64,000 nt of DNA, from assembly GCA_017940005.1 (NCBI GenBank), contig JAGAZO010000020.1, positions 62,001 through 126,000 on the forward strand, given 5' to 3'. This document shows positions 17,349 through 27,200 of this stretch, piece by piece. This DNA comes from Treponema sp. (GTDB lineage: Bacteria > Spirochaetota > Spirochaetia > Treponematales > Treponemataceae). Positions within the stretch are counted from its first letter, which is position 1; each line of letters begins with the position of its first letter. The notes under the pieces are model-generated. The model did not search any database. It was given only the letters and a program-made list of their open reading frames with translations, and was not told the origin of the DNA. The position numbers and the translations under genes are program-made.

Positions 17349-18338
17349 ATGAAGCACAAGTATTTTTTTAGCATCATTATTTTCCTGCTTGCGTTAAGCA
17401 TAGGTTTAATCTGTTCGTGCGCAACAATGCAAAAGACTGCAAAAGCCGAAGGACGAGAGCTTGTTGTCAAAATGGAATCATCGAGTGAAATTGATGAGGG
17501 CAAGCACGCCGTTCCCGCTGCTGTACAGGAGGAGCTTGCATTTTTGAATGAGCTTTCGCGCGTCACGCTTGCAGTTGCCGCTGCGCCGTCGAGGACAACA
17601 AAAAACGTTGCGTTCACTTCAGCATACAAAGTGCGCGTAAGAGATGCGGACGGCGCTCCTGTTCCTGATTTTGCGCTCACTGTTTCATATCCTGTCTCGC
17701 GTGAAAACGATTCGATTGTTTATGCCGAGCAGCAGCTTATCACGGACAAAAACGGAGAGGCGCAATTTATGCCAGACGTGCCGCGCTTTTCTTTTGATGA
17801 TGCCGTTGCGTTTTATCCAACGCCGCAGGGCGAAAGCAGCGACGTGATAGCCAGCTGTCTTGCTAAAAAAGTTACCGCGCCGTATCGCGTCCGCACAGAT
17901 TTGCTTTCAAAAAGCGGCATCGTCTACGTGTTTGATTTCAACGAAAGCGGCAACGTGCTCACAAACTCGCAGTACATGCTCAAAGAGCTTATCAATGCGG
18001 GCGCAACGAGGCTCGGCAACTCGCCTATTGCATCTGCAAATTATCTCAATCAAAGCATTGAATCGCTCTACCGCGCCACGCGCAACATTGTCGGCGCTTC
18101 ATACGGATTTATGGTTGCAGGTTCTGTAAAATTTGCAAATCCTGTGCAAAGCGACGGCGGAAAATATACCTGCGCGCTTGTCGCAGACATCACATGCATT
18201 GACATGCAGACAGGCGCAGTGCTGTATCAAACACAGCAGGCGACAACCGCAACAGCAGAATCATTGTATAAAGCAACTGACGACTGCCGCCGTGCGCTTG
18301 CGGCAAAGACAGCGCGTGCAATCATCTACGGCATGTAG
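17349..18338 (+). CDS. Lipoprotein of unknown function
   Basis: This 329-residue protein has a lipoprotein signal ending in IGLICSCA, so it should be lipidated at a cysteine near residue 24 and anchored in a membrane. The segment around 96-150 (YKVRVRDADGAPVPDFALTV, then a DKNGEAQF turn) looks like an immunoglobulin-like or carboxypeptidase-regulatory-like beta domain. A C-terminal region from about 210 resembles the LPP20/FlgT-N fold in predicted alternation, but that is weak. The ATG at 17349 follows a short AAAGAG; a TATACT box lies about 25 nt upstream. A longer reading from 17187 would overlap the alr promoter. Function not known. Confidence 0.75.
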   Translation: MKHKYFFSIIIFLLALSIGLICSCATMQKTAKAEGRELVVKMESSSEIDEGKHAVPAAVQEELAFLNELSRVTLAVAAAPSRTTKNVAFTSAYKVRVRDADGAPVPDFALTVSYPVSRENDSIVYAEQQLITDKNGEAQFMPDVPRFSFDDAVAFYPTPQGESSDVIASCLAKKVTAPYRVRTDLLSKSGIVYVFDFNESGNVLTNSQYMLKELINAGATRLGNSPIASANYLNQSIESLYRATRNIVGASYGFMVAGSVKFANPVQSDGGKYTCALVADITCIDMQTGAVLYQTQQATTATAESLYKATDDCRRALAAKTARAIIYGM

Positions 18339-18404
18339 CATTTACGGGGAGAGATTGCAGCCTGTATTAATTTACGGCGCACTTGTGCCGAACATTATTA
18401 AAGA

Positions 18405-19820
18405 ATGATTTATACAGACACACGCGACAAAACAGTACGCACAGATTTTCGCACCGCCGTGATGAGCGGCATGAGCCAAAAGACGGGCGGCTTGTATATG
18501 CCACAAAGCTTTCCGCGCATGGAGCAATCATTTTTGCAGCGAGCTTCTGCGCCGCCGTTCCGCGAGATAGCGTTTAAAATGGCGCAACCGTATGTGGCGG
18601 GTGAAATCCCCGACGATGAGCTTGCAGGCATTATTGAGGACGCATATCCGTTTTCGCCAAAAGTTGTGCCGCTCGATGCCGTTACGTATGCGCTTGAACT
18701 GTTTCACGGACCTACGTGCGCGTTCAAAGATTTTGGAGCGCGTTTCATGGCGCGCGTCATGTCGTATTTTAACAAATCGGAAAAAGGTACACTGCACATA
18801 CTCGTCGCAACATCTGGCGATACGGGAAGCGCAGTCGGAAGCGCGTTCCACGGCGTGCAAGGGCTTGATGTTACCATTCTCTATCCAGAAGGAAAAGTGA
18901 GCGAGCTTCAGGAAAAGCAACTTGCAACATTCACTGGCAACGTGCGCGCGCTCAAAGTTGCAGGCTCGTTCGACGACTGCCAAAAGCTCGTGAAAACTGC
19001 ATTCACTGACAGCACCTTGCGCAAAAAGCTTCGCCTTTCATCTGCAAACTCAATCAACATAGCACGTCTGCTGCCGCAGAGCTTTTACTACATGTTTGCG
19101 TCCATGTGCGTGCGCGACCGCCTTAAAATTGACTGCAAGATTGACGATGCCGCGATTATCGTTTCAGTGCCGTCGGGCAATTTCGGAAACCTCACGTCGG
19201 GATTGATTGCACGCGAGATGGGCGCGCCCATTGCAGGATTTATTGCAGCAACAAATTCAAACCGCACGGTACCCGACTGGATTGCGACAGGCGCATACAA
19301 TGCGCGCCCGTCAGTTGAAACATACGCGAACGCCATGGATGTAGGCGCGCCGAGCAACTACGAGCGCATGTGCGCGATGTATTCACTTGACGAGGTACGC
19401 CGCCTTTTTGCATCGTACTGGCTTGACAACGACGGCATAATGAATGCTATTCGCACATGCCATGCGCGCACAGGCTACATCGCCGACCCTCACGGGGCCA
19501 TAGCATGGAAAGCATGGGACGACATACGGCGCGGCGCAATGGGAACGCTTCTCGGCGGCGTGCAGGGCGACTACACACAACCTGGTCTTACGCCAAATGT
19601 GCCCGATTGGGCGCGCAACGTGACAGAAAAAAAATCAGTGGGCATTGTGCTTGAAACAGCGCACCCTGCAAAGTTCAACAGCATAGTGTCGCGCGCAATA
19701 GGCCGCGAGCCGCCCATGCCTTCCCGCCTTGCAGAAGTGCTGCTGCTCCCCGACCGCGCCGTGCCAATGAAAAACGACTACGAAACATTCAAGGCGTGGC
19801 TGCTTGCAAACCTTTTATAG
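18405..19820 (+). CDS. thrC: Threonine synthase
   Basis: ThrC converts O-phospho-L-homoserine to threonine with PLP. The 471-residue protein is of the long threonine-synthase type: N-terminal YTDTRD, the Schiff-base lysine in GPTCAFKDFGARF (about Lys107), VATSGDTGSAVGSAF (about 130), and the PLP-phosphate loop SVPSGNFGNLTSGL (about 248). GYIADPHGAIAWKAW lies near 350. The ATG lies 6 nt after a weak CATTAT (-35 TTTACG at 18371), so it may belong to the leaderless class. No other threonine genes are adjacent. Confidence 0.94.
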   Translation: MIYTDTRDKTVRTDFRTAVMSGMSQKTGGLYMPQSFPRMEQSFLQRASAPPFREIAFKMAQPYVAGEIPDDELAGIIEDAYPFSPKVVPLDAVTYALELFHGPTCAFKDFGARFMARVMSYFNKSEKGTLHILVATSGDTGSAVGSAFHGVQGLDVTILYPEGKVSELQEKQLATFTGNVRALKVAGSFDDCQKLVKTAFTDSTLRKKLRLSSANSINIARLLPQSFYYMFASMCVRDRLKIDCKIDDAAIIVSVPSGNFGNLTSGLIAREMGAPIAGFIAATNSNRTVPDWIATGAYNARPSVETYANAMDVGAPSNYERMCAMYSLDEVRRLFASYWLDNDGIMNAIRTCHARTGYIADPHGAIAWKAWDDIRRGAMGTLLGGVQGDYTQPGLTPNVPDWARNVTEKKSVGIVLETAHPAKFNSIVSRAIGREPPMPSRLAEVLLLPDRAVPMKNDYETFKAWLLANLL

Positions 19821-20030
19821 CCGCCATGTCCTTTTTGCATGGAGTTGAGTAGCGGCAGCGGAGAGTCAGCTTACGAACGGCATGCCTCCATGCATGCGTT
19901 CTCCAGCCTGCCTTTAGCGCCTGCCGACGGCATCCTGTCGTCTTTCGCCTGTCGGCGCGGTGCTTGCGGCTTGCGTTCATTGCGCTTGCGGTTCACTTTC
20001 CCATTGAATAAATCAGCATGTTTTTAAATA

Positions 20031-20065
20031 AAAAAAACTAGTTGAGCATGCGTCAACTAGTTTTA
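20031..20065 (-). terminator. Terminator of tRNA-Gly
   Basis: On the minus strand a 12-bp stem (AAAACTAGTTGA with TCAACTAGTTTT) is followed by a run of T residues directly after the tRNA. Confidence 0.85.
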
Positions 20066-20066
20066 C

Positions 20067-20139
20067 AGCGGTAGAGGGGAGTCGAACCCCCGTCTCCAGC
20101 TTGGAAGGCTGGGGTAATGAGCCGTTATACGACTACCGC
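20067..20139 (-). tRNA. tRNA-Gly (TCC)
   Basis: A 73-nt cloverleaf with acceptor stem GCGGTAG/CTACCGC, anticodon loop CTTCCAA (anticodon TCC) on a CCAGC/GCTGG stem, and a T arm with GGTTCGACT. The discriminator is T and CCA is not encoded. A promoter lies upstream at 20152-20180. Confidence 0.95.
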
Positions 20140-20151
20140 ATACGTTTTATT

Positions 20152-20180
20152 ACTCTAGCAAAAATCACGCGGCATGTCAA
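20152..20180 (-). promoter_or_regulatory. Promoter of tRNA-Gly
   Basis: On the minus strand a consensus TTGACA (20175-20180), a 17-nt spacer and TAGAGT (20152-20157), 12 nt before the tRNA. Confidence 0.75.
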
Positions 20181-20246
20181 TATGAAAAAAACACATCTTA
20201 TCTATCTGCACCACGCACAATTTTTTCAAACGCTGTAATTTTTTGC

Positions 20247-20275
20247 TTGCAAATATAGCTGTTTCAGTTTATAAT
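20247..20275 (+). promoter_or_regulatory. Promoter of the YegP-like gene
   Basis: TTGCAA (20247-20252), a 17-nt spacer and a perfect TATAAT (20270-20275). It gives a leader of about 47 nt with a strong GAGGAGG ribosome site. Confidence 0.75.
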
Positions 20276-20328
20276 AAACATATCGTTATTTAAGACGCAA
20301 GGTGTTACTCATAAGAGGAGGTATTGGA

Positions 20329-20769
20329 ATGAGCAAATTCATTATCAAAAATGCAAAGAATGGCGTCATGTTCAATCTTGTTGCATCAAATGGTGAGGTA
20401 ATTGCAACGTCTGAAGTGTATACAACAAAGACAGCATGCAAAAAAGGCATTGCAAGTGTGCAGAAAAACTGTACTGGTCAAGTTGAAAATCAAACGGAAA
20501 AAGATTGCAAAAAACTCAGTAATCCGAAATTCGAAGTATATAAAGACAAGCGAGGTGAATTCCGTTTCCGTCTTAAGGCAACAAACGGACAAATCATTGC
20601 GGTGGGCGAAGGCTACAAAGCAATGACAAACTGCATGAACGGCATTAAGTCAATCAAGACTGGCGCTCCGAGCGCACAGATTGTTGACACTACAAAAGAA
20701 GATGCGGCAGTAAAGAAAACGAGTACTAAAAAAGTGCCTGCAAAGAAAGCTGCTGCAAAGAAAAAATAA
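20329..20769 (+). CDS. YegP-like DUF1508 protein with lysine-rich tail
   Basis: This 146-residue protein carries two DUF1508 (YegP) repeats. The first is KNGVMFNLVASNGEVIATSE (about 8-27) followed by KKGIASVQKNC. The second is RGEFRFRLKATNGQIIAVGE (about 78-97) followed by CMNGIKSIK. The function of the family is unknown. Unusually, residues about 123-146 form a Lys/Ala/Pro-rich tail like that of histone H1-type or HU-extension proteins, which suggests nucleic-acid binding (inference). The strong promoter, GAGGAGG site and terminator suggest high expression. Confidence 0.85.
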   Translation: MSKFIIKNAKNGVMFNLVASNGEVIATSEVYTTKTACKKGIASVQKNCTGQVENQTEKDCKKLSNPKFEVYKDKRGEFRFRLKATNGQIIAVGEGYKAMTNCMNGIKSIKTGAPSAQIVDTTKEDAAVKKTSTKKVPAKKAAAKKK

Positions 20770-20795
20770 TAGGCGCACCTTGCGACCTTACAGGT

Positions 20796-20830
20796 GAAAA
20801 AGCCGGATATAGCTCCGGCTTTTTATTTTT
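20796..20830 (+). terminator. Terminator after the YegP-like gene
   Basis: The stem AAAAAGCCGGA (20797-20807) with TCCGGCTTTTT runs into a T-rich tail. It separates the YegP-like gene from the permease. Confidence 0.85.
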
Positions 20831-20850
20831 TCCAGAAACGGAGGAATCTG

Positions 20851-22143
20851 ATGGAAAAATTTTTTAAACTGAGCGAGCGCGGAACGAATGCCCGCACCGA
20901 AGCTGTTGCAGGCATCACGACATTTCTTGCCATGGCATACATTCTTGCGGTAAACCCTGCGCTGCTCAGCCAAACGGGAATGGATGCAGGAGGCGTGTTC
21001 ACTGCAACAGCGCTGGCATCTGCAATCGCAACGCTTGTCATGGCGTTTGCAGCGAATCTACCGGTAGCGCTCGCTCCCGGCATGGGGCTGAATGCGTTCT
21101 TCACATATACTGTCGTCATGGGCATGGGCTATTCATGGCAGACAGCGCTCACCGCCGTATTCCTTGAAGGCATATTGTTCATTGTACTGTCGCTGCTCAA
21201 AGTGCGCGAGGCGCTCATCAAAGCAATTCCGCTTAACATAAAAAAAGCAGTTGCAGTCGGCATAGGGCTTTTTATCACGCTCATAGGTCTTGTTGACGGC
21301 GGCATTGTTTCAAGCGAAACAGGCACTATCATAGGATTTGTGCAGCTCAAAGGAACTGCGCTCGTTGCGATTATCGGACTTGTCAGCACTATCGTGCTTA
21401 TATGCCTTAAAGTGAAAGGAGCTATCATCATCGGCATGATTTTGACAACACTCGCGGGCATTCCATTTGGCGTTACACATGTTCCTGAAAACTTTTCGCC
21501 GTTTTCGCTCCCCGCCGCTCCGCTCTTCTGGAAATTTGATTTTTCAAATATTTTTACGCTCAAATTTTTTGTCGTGTTTTTTACATTTCTCTTTGTAGAC
21601 ATGTTCGACACATTGGGCACGCTCATGGGTGTTGCCGAGCAGAGCAACCTCAAAGATAAAAACGGCGACATCAAGAACGTGAATCAGGCGCTCCTTGCAG
21701 ATGCTGTTGGAACAGTTGCGGGAGCCATGCTCGGCACATCCACTGTTACAAGCTTTGTTGAGAGTACCGCAGGCATTGCAGAAGGCGGGCGCACGGGACT
21801 TACATCGCTTACAACGGCTCTCATGTTTTTAGTTGCGCTGTTTTTAAGCCCGCTCTTTTTGCTCGTGCCTTCAGCTGCTTCTGCGCCAGCACTTATTATT
21901 GTTGGCTCCATGATGATGAGCGCGGCGAGCGGAATCGATTTCAAAGACCTGTCTGAAGGAATTCCTGCGTTCATCACTATTATGACAATGCCGTTTGCAT
22001 ATAGCATTGCAACAGGCATTTCGTGGGGCATTATGAGCTATGTCGTTTGCAAAGTTGCTTCTCGCAAGTTCAAAGACATTTCCATAATTACATGGATTTT
22101 ATGTATGGTCTTTGTTGCAAAAACAGTGCTCGATGCAGTATAA
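20851..22143 (+). CDS. NCS2 family purine permease (AzgA-like)
   Basis: This is a proton-coupled uptake system for adenine, guanine or hypoxanthine in the inner membrane. The 430-residue protein has about 12-14 hydrophobic segments and the AzgA-type signatures: N-terminal RTEAVAGITTFLAMAYILAV (about 13-32), LAPGMGLNAFFTYTVV near 75, FVDMFDTLGTLMGVAEQSN near 250 and GTSTVTSFVESTAGIAEGGRTGL near 290. I chose the ATG at 20851 (GGAGGAAT upstream). The dCMP deaminase gene follows 7 nt later, with its own promoter inside the end of this gene. Confidence 0.93.
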   Translation: MEKFFKLSERGTNARTEAVAGITTFLAMAYILAVNPALLSQTGMDAGGVFTATALASAIATLVMAFAANLPVALAPGMGLNAFFTYTVVMGMGYSWQTALTAVFLEGILFIVLSLLKVREALIKAIPLNIKKAVAVGIGLFITLIGLVDGGIVSSETGTIIGFVQLKGTALVAIIGLVSTIVLICLKVKGAIIIGMILTTLAGIPFGVTHVPENFSPFSLPAAPLFWKFDFSNIFTLKFFVVFFTFLFVDMFDTLGTLMGVAEQSNLKDKNGDIKNVNQALLADAVGTVAGAMLGTSTVTSFVESTAGIAEGGRTGLTSLTTALMFLVALFLSPLFLLVPSAASAPALIIVGSMMMSAASGIDFKDLSEGIPAFITIMTMPFAYSIATGISWGIMSYVVCKVASRKFKDISIITWILCMVFVAKTVLDAV

Positions 22144-22150
22144 TTGCGTA
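22115..22150 (+). promoter_or_regulatory. Promoter embedded in the permease 3' end
   Basis: TTGCAA (22115-22120), an 18-nt spacer and a perfect TATAAT (22139-22144). The -10 contains the permease stop codon TAA (22141-22143) and ends 6 nt before the deaminase ATG. Confidence 0.65.
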
Positions 22151-22651
22151 ATGAGTGATATGACGGAACAGAAAACTGCGCGCCCTTCGTGGGACGAATA
22201 TTTTATGGAGGTATGCCGCACTGTTGCCAAGCGCGCCACGTGCGACCGCGGAAAAAGCGGCTGCGTGATTGCGCGCGACAACCAGATTCTTGTGACCGGC
22301 TACGTGGGAAGTCCTGCGGGGCTTCCCCACTGCGACGATGTGGGACACCTCATGCGCAAGATGATTCACGCTAACGGAAGCATTTCGCAACACTGCGTGC
22401 GTACTGTACACGCAGAGCAAAACGCCATATGCCAGGCGGCAAAGCGCGGCATAGCGATTGCAGGCGCAACAGTGTACTGCAAGATGACGCCGTGCCGCAC
22501 ATGCGCAATGCTGCTTATAAACTGCGGCATTGTACGCGTAGTGTGCGAAATGCACTACCACGACGAGCAGGACTCGCTCGACATGTTTAAAATGGCAGGC
22601 ATTGCTGTTGAACACATAAATGACAAAATACAGACATACGAAAATATGTGA
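22151..22651 (+). CDS. dCMP deaminase
   Basis: A zinc-dependent deaminase of the ComEB/dCMP type, converting dCMP to dUMP for dTMP supply. The 166-residue protein starts at RPSWDEYFMEVCRTVAKRATC, typical of the family. It has the zinc/proton motif VHAEQNAICQA (about 96-106) and the zinc cysteines in MTPCRTCAMLL (about 118-128). GSPAGLPHCDDVG is the allosteric/substrate region of the family. The ATG at 22151 lies 6 nt from a TATAAT box and has no Shine-Dalgarno sequence. Pairing with a purine permease points to nucleotide salvage. Confidence 0.93.
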   Translation: MSDMTEQKTARPSWDEYFMEVCRTVAKRATCDRGKSGCVIARDNQILVTGYVGSPAGLPHCDDVGHLMRKMIHANGSISQHCVRTVHAEQNAICQAAKRGIAIAGATVYCKMTPCRTCAMLLINCGIVRVVCEMHYHDEQDSLDMFKMAGIAVEHINDKIQTYENM

Positions 22652-22689
22652 GAGGCGTACCATGAACTGCGGAGCTTTTCCAAAACTGA

Positions 22690-22726
22690 CACTGTCGGAT
22701 ATGAGCCGACAGTGCCAAAATTTTTC
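22690..22726. terminator. Probable terminator between convergent genes
   Basis: A perfect 9-bp stem CACTGTCGG (22690-22698) with CCGACAGTG (22706-22714), followed after a few bases by AAAATTTTT. The delayed T-run makes it a weaker terminator. Confidence 0.55.
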
Positions 22727-22742
22727 CTAAACGGTGCCCTGA

Positions 22743-24032
22743 TTATTTCCCATTACCTGCATTACTGGAATTGTCTGTAGTATACGTAAGGCACCAACTG
22801 AACTCTGATTTTTTACTAAGTGCCCAGCCACTAATGTTCTCTGTGAATAGTCCGTTTCCTTTGTCGTCTTTTGAAAAATTAGGAATAAAAGCACGTATAT
22901 ATTCGTTATCCGCAACGTTGACGAGCAGCGCAGGATTTTCTTCAGTACTGGTCGTAAAAAAAGATGACGTATTACTTAGTTGACGGTCATTCATCGAACT
23001 ACCCTCATTATTCACAAAATCAAATTTAAGCGGAATAGTAGTAGTAGTAGTCAAAGGGCGCACAATTCTGACAACACCGCTCGTCATAGCGGTAATGGCA
23101 TCATTATTCTCCCCCCCAACTGTAATACATGGCGTAATAGTTATACCTCCTTGAAGTACAACGCTGCCGCCAAGCTCAAGCGTGCCGCCACTCGTAACTA
23201 TAATTGGCAGTTGCGCGTTGTTCTCCCCTAGCATTCTAAAATCTACATCTAATAATGAAAGTGAAAATGTGCTAGTTATTGAAAAAGTGTCGTCCCCCGA
23301 TATTTCTAATGCGTACTGCTTACCTGGCAACGATGTAACAGACAACTTGAACTTGTTTTTATCATCTTCATCAATATTAATTTCTTCACTGCTTGTGACA
23401 TTTTCTGTAAGAATGAGCACAGCTTCGTTAACATCTTCTAACTCATTTAGTAGCATATTAAAAGCAACAGGTTTTTTCGGTGTGTTCGACTTGGCAGTTC
23501 CGCTTCCGTTTTGTGCAACAAAATAGACTGGGCATGCTGTATTTTTGTGGAGTACAACAGTTACCGGAGTTTCACCAACTTGCGCCGTTGCATATGGCTC
23601 ACTATTGCTAATGGGTTCAGGCCCTGTGCCATAAAATACCACATCATCACCATATGAAATGAACACCATTACAAAAAAGCGCGTGCGTTCACGAACACCT
23701 GCAAAACTGATTGCGACATCTTTAGAAAGGTCAACGTTCTTATGCTCAACAGTGGCCATAACGCCAGCTTGGGCAGTAAATTCGGCAAAATTGAAACTTT
23801 TGCCAGCTCGTGCATTTGCAATTACGCCGCTTGTGATATCGGCGCTGTCGCCGATGAGGTACGCACGCACTGACCATAAGCTTGCTGAAGTAGATTCAAC
23901 AGCGCGAGATGCACTTTCAGATTGAAATGACGGGATTGTAAATGTGATGCGTTGCGTTTCTTTTCCGCCAAAAATGTCGGAGCACGACACAAAAACACAG
24001 GCAGCAAGCACTGCAAGACAAAGTTTCTTCAT
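22743..24032 (-). CDS. Lipoprotein, paralogue of the beta-solenoid lipoprotein
   Basis: This 429-residue protein has a lipoprotein signal ending in VFVSCSD (lipidated Cys near residue 18). Its N-terminal 200 residues match the layout of the next gene: an ITFTIP strand near residue 31, a serine-rich linker, LWSVRAYLIGD near 53, RFFVMVFI near 118 and a segment with CPVYFVAQNG near 160. The C-terminal half has beta-rich repeats such as SGGTLELGGSVVLQGGITI, compatible with a short solenoid. GGAGG lies 7 nt before the ATG at 24032. I do not know its role; a surface or periplasmic location is inferred. Confidence 0.8.
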   Translation of the reverse strand: MKKLCLAVLAACVFVSCSDIFGGKETQRITFTIPSFQSESASRAVESTSASLWSVRAYLIGDSADITSGVIANARAGKSFNFAEFTAQAGVMATVEHKNVDLSKDVAISFAGVRERTRFFVMVFISYGDDVVFYGTGPEPISNSEPYATAQVGETPVTVVLHKNTACPVYFVAQNGSGTAKSNTPKKPVAFNMLLNELEDVNEAVLILTENVTSSEEINIDEDDKNKFKLSVTSLPGKQYALEISGDDTFSITSTFSLSLLDVDFRMLGENNAQLPIIVTSGGTLELGGSVVLQGGITITPCITVGGENNDAITAMTSGVVRIVRPLTTTTTIPLKFDFVNNEGSSMNDRQLSNTSSFFTTSTEENPALLVNVADNEYIRAFIPNFSKDDKGNGLFTENISGWALSKKSEFSWCLTYTTDNSSNAGNGK

Positions 24033-24138
24033 AATAAACACCTCCATAGTGAATTGGCATGAAAACCAAAATCCAATATTACAGTATATTATTTTTTGTG
24101 TATTTGTCAAGGGAATTCCACGCGGCATGGCGCACCGA

Positions 24139-24156
24139 GCAAGCCGCGCGGCTTGC
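24139..24156. repeat. Perfect 18-bp GC-rich palindrome
   Basis: GCAAGCCGC followed directly by its reverse complement GCGGCTTGC, between the two lipoprotein genes. No T-run follows, so its role as a terminator is uncertain. Confidence 0.6.
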
Positions 24157-24200
24157 ACTTTAAAACGGCGTACGGCATTGTGGTGGAATGGCAATCGCTT

Positions 24201-27200
24201 TTACCACACGCCTAAAAATTCAACATCTGTGTAATATACTTCGCTAATGGCATTTGATGTTGTATCAAAGTACACTACCCTATTTTTCTGAACGCCAGAT
24301 GCAGTGCGTCCGTCATCTGCAATGATGAGTTTGTTGCCGTCTACGCCGAGAAAGCGCACGGGGTTGTAGAAGCAGTGCTGCTCATCGCTTTCTGCTGTGT
24401 TTGCTGCTGTCAAGCCGTATATTGTGCTGTCAACTGACAGGCTGCCTGCCGTTGCTACTTTGATAACGCCACCACGACTGTACGTGCTGTCGCACTGCCC
24501 TACAAGAATATATACAGCGCTGTTGAAATAGATGATGTCGTTGTATACCACTTGCGTGCCGCTTATTATTGGCAAACTTTTAAATGTTTGTGAATTGGCA
24601 AAAGACAAAGTTGTATTATTAGATGTAAGTTGATTGACAATCAAGTTGTCACTTGTTCCATTAGGTGTGCTTCGTATAATATAGATTTTCTTATTAGTAT
24701 CCACGCAAAAATGAATATCAAAACTATTGTCACCTTTTAAGCGCGTTGCAATGCTGTCTGGCACATTGCACGTAAGTGTTGTTGAATTAGACGGTGTTGC
24801 AAGATATACGTTATCATTATTTGTATATGAAAAATATACCGTGTCATCCTGCTTGTATATTTCGCAAAGAGTAGGCATGATATTTTTATCATTAGTAATA
24901 CGTTTTAATCCAACAGAAGTGCCTGAAATAAGTTCCATTATTTCATACTTATTTTTCTCTTCGAACCAGCCGTATATATGCATTGACTTACTATTTTTAA
25001 CATCTGTACTGAATATAGCTTTTGTAGAAAAACGATATTCAATACCGTCAGAGTTTTTGCTATTGCCATACGATTTTCCGTTCATAAAAAATTTAGTAAA
25101 TGTATCATTTTCGTCTGTTTCATTTTTGCCCACTTCAAACAGCCACACAGGAGTAGTTGGATTGTTTGCATTCTTTATATAAACTACCGTTTTATCACTT
25201 TTTGTTTCCGTTTCAAATTTCCACATGCAAGGATACTCAAACTTCCATGCAAACTTGCTTGCATAATCAGCAGCAGTACCATCGTCATTCACGAGCACAG
25301 GCGTACTTGCAAATGGCTCGAAAAGCGCTTCTGTGTTGCGCACAACAACAGGTATAGGCGCACTATGTGTCAGCGCTTTCATCACAGTGATGTAGCCGTA
25401 CGTGCTGCTGTCAGCATCAAGCACAATGCTTGCCGCACGCGCATTGCCTCCGAGCTGCACTGTACCACCATTTGCTGTTACGATGCCAGTAATTTCTGCA
25501 TTATCTGCAAGTACAATCGTTGCGCTCGTGCCAGTTACATTGCCGTCAATGTGCGCAGTATCTTTAAGCGCAACAGCTTTTCCGCTCGCTGCTGTTATAT
25601 CTCCAGTAAATGCTGCACTGCCTGCAAGCTCAATGTTGCCTGTTATGTGTACGTCGGGCATAGCAATAATTTCCGCATCCACAGCAGAAATATCGCCGTC
25701 AATCTTTGCAGCGTCAAAGAGCGAAACAAGGCTTCCGCCAGAAGCAGTAACACCACTTGCTGTAGCAGTATCCATAAGCGAAACAATACAGTTTAGACCG
25801 CTTGCGACAACAGTTCCTGTTACACTCGCCTTATCTGAAATTTTAACAAAATTGCTTGATACAACATTTCCATTAAAAACAGTGTCGTCCGAAAGCTCAA
25901 TGTTGCCATCTATTGACGCGGTACTTGCAATGCTGACTGTGGCACTTGACGCAGAAAAGTTGCCAACAATGTGCGTATTGCCATCCAACGTTACAGAGCC
26001 ACCAGCTGCCGCAACATTGCCGTCAATGCGCGACTGGTCTGCAAGTACAATCGTTGCGCTCGTGCCAGTCACGTTGCCGTCAATGCGCGCAGTATCTTTA
26101 AGCGCAACAGTTTTTCCGCTCGTTGCCGTTATATCTCCAGTAAATGTCGTAGTGCCTGTAAGCTCAATGTTGCCACCTATCGATGCAGTACTTGCAACGC
26201 TGACTGCGGCACCCGACGCAGAAAAATTGCCAACAATGTGCGTATTGCCATCCAACGTTACGGAGCCACCAGTTGCCGCAACATTGCCGTCAATGCGCGA
26301 CAGGTCTGCAAGCGTGAGCGCGCTTTGTGCTGAAGCCATAGCGACCGCAAGTTGCGTTGTGTTCGAGATTTTTACCGTGTCGAGCGTGAGCCGCGCATTT
26401 TCAGGAATTGTTAAAATTTCCGGCAGCACAATCGAATAGGTATTTCCCGCAAGCGACGACAGCTCTATGTCTGAAGCAGCTTTAAGCGCATCGGCAAATG
26501 CTGCTGCATCGAATGCAGTTGCCATGTCGCCAACAAGTACCATTCGTACAGGTTCACTCGTTTTTTGCGTTGCAATGGCAGCTACAGCTTTTGCAAACGT
26601 AGTGGGATTGTCACGCTCGCTCGACGCAGCATCAGCAACACCATCTTCAGAAACGTAATATACGCGCGAGATAACTCGCCGTAAAATCACATGTACAATG
26701 TTCTGCCCGCTTTGGACAACATGCAAGTTGCTTTTATTAATTGAGAACACGCCTCCCGTGCCGCCAGTGAGCACGCTCCTCTGTTCAGGACTTGTTCCCG
26801 TATAAGTGATTCGCCCGTCCTGCACAATGAGCACGCGAATAAAAAAATTCGTGCCCGCAAGGATGTTTGGAAATAAGATTGCCACTGGCTCGTTCACTTT
26901 TTTGTCGATAAACGACTGCTGTGCAAGTATACCGTTGTGCTCGTATGCATGCTCAAAATCACTGTCTTCAGTATATGCTGCGCCGTCCACAATCATTTTA
27001 TTGAGCAAGCTGTCGTTCAAGTTTACGCCTTCACCACAGAGTAGCGCATATACAGACCACGTTGCGTTTTCATCAAAACTGCTGGAAGAATTTCCTATAA
27101 GCGCGGGTATGGTGAATTCAATTGATTCCACAGACTGCGATTGCGTTGATTCTATGTCCGCAAAAAAATTGCGGCAGGAGCACACTGTTGCAATAAAAAA

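Noticed and set aside
19821..20030. Possible small RNA between thrC and tRNA-Gly
   Set aside because: Several GC-rich words can pair, but no promoter, known RNA motif or coding frame is convincing.
25505..26330. CRISPR-like regular repeats
   Set aside because: The repeats are coding, in frame and contiguous, without unique spacers; the 89-codon period explains them.
25402..26439. 345-codon open frame antisense to the beta-solenoid lipoprotein
   Set aside because: It is a by-product of the repeated DNA; the sense strand has the signal peptide, the solenoid pattern and continuous coding beyond both ends.
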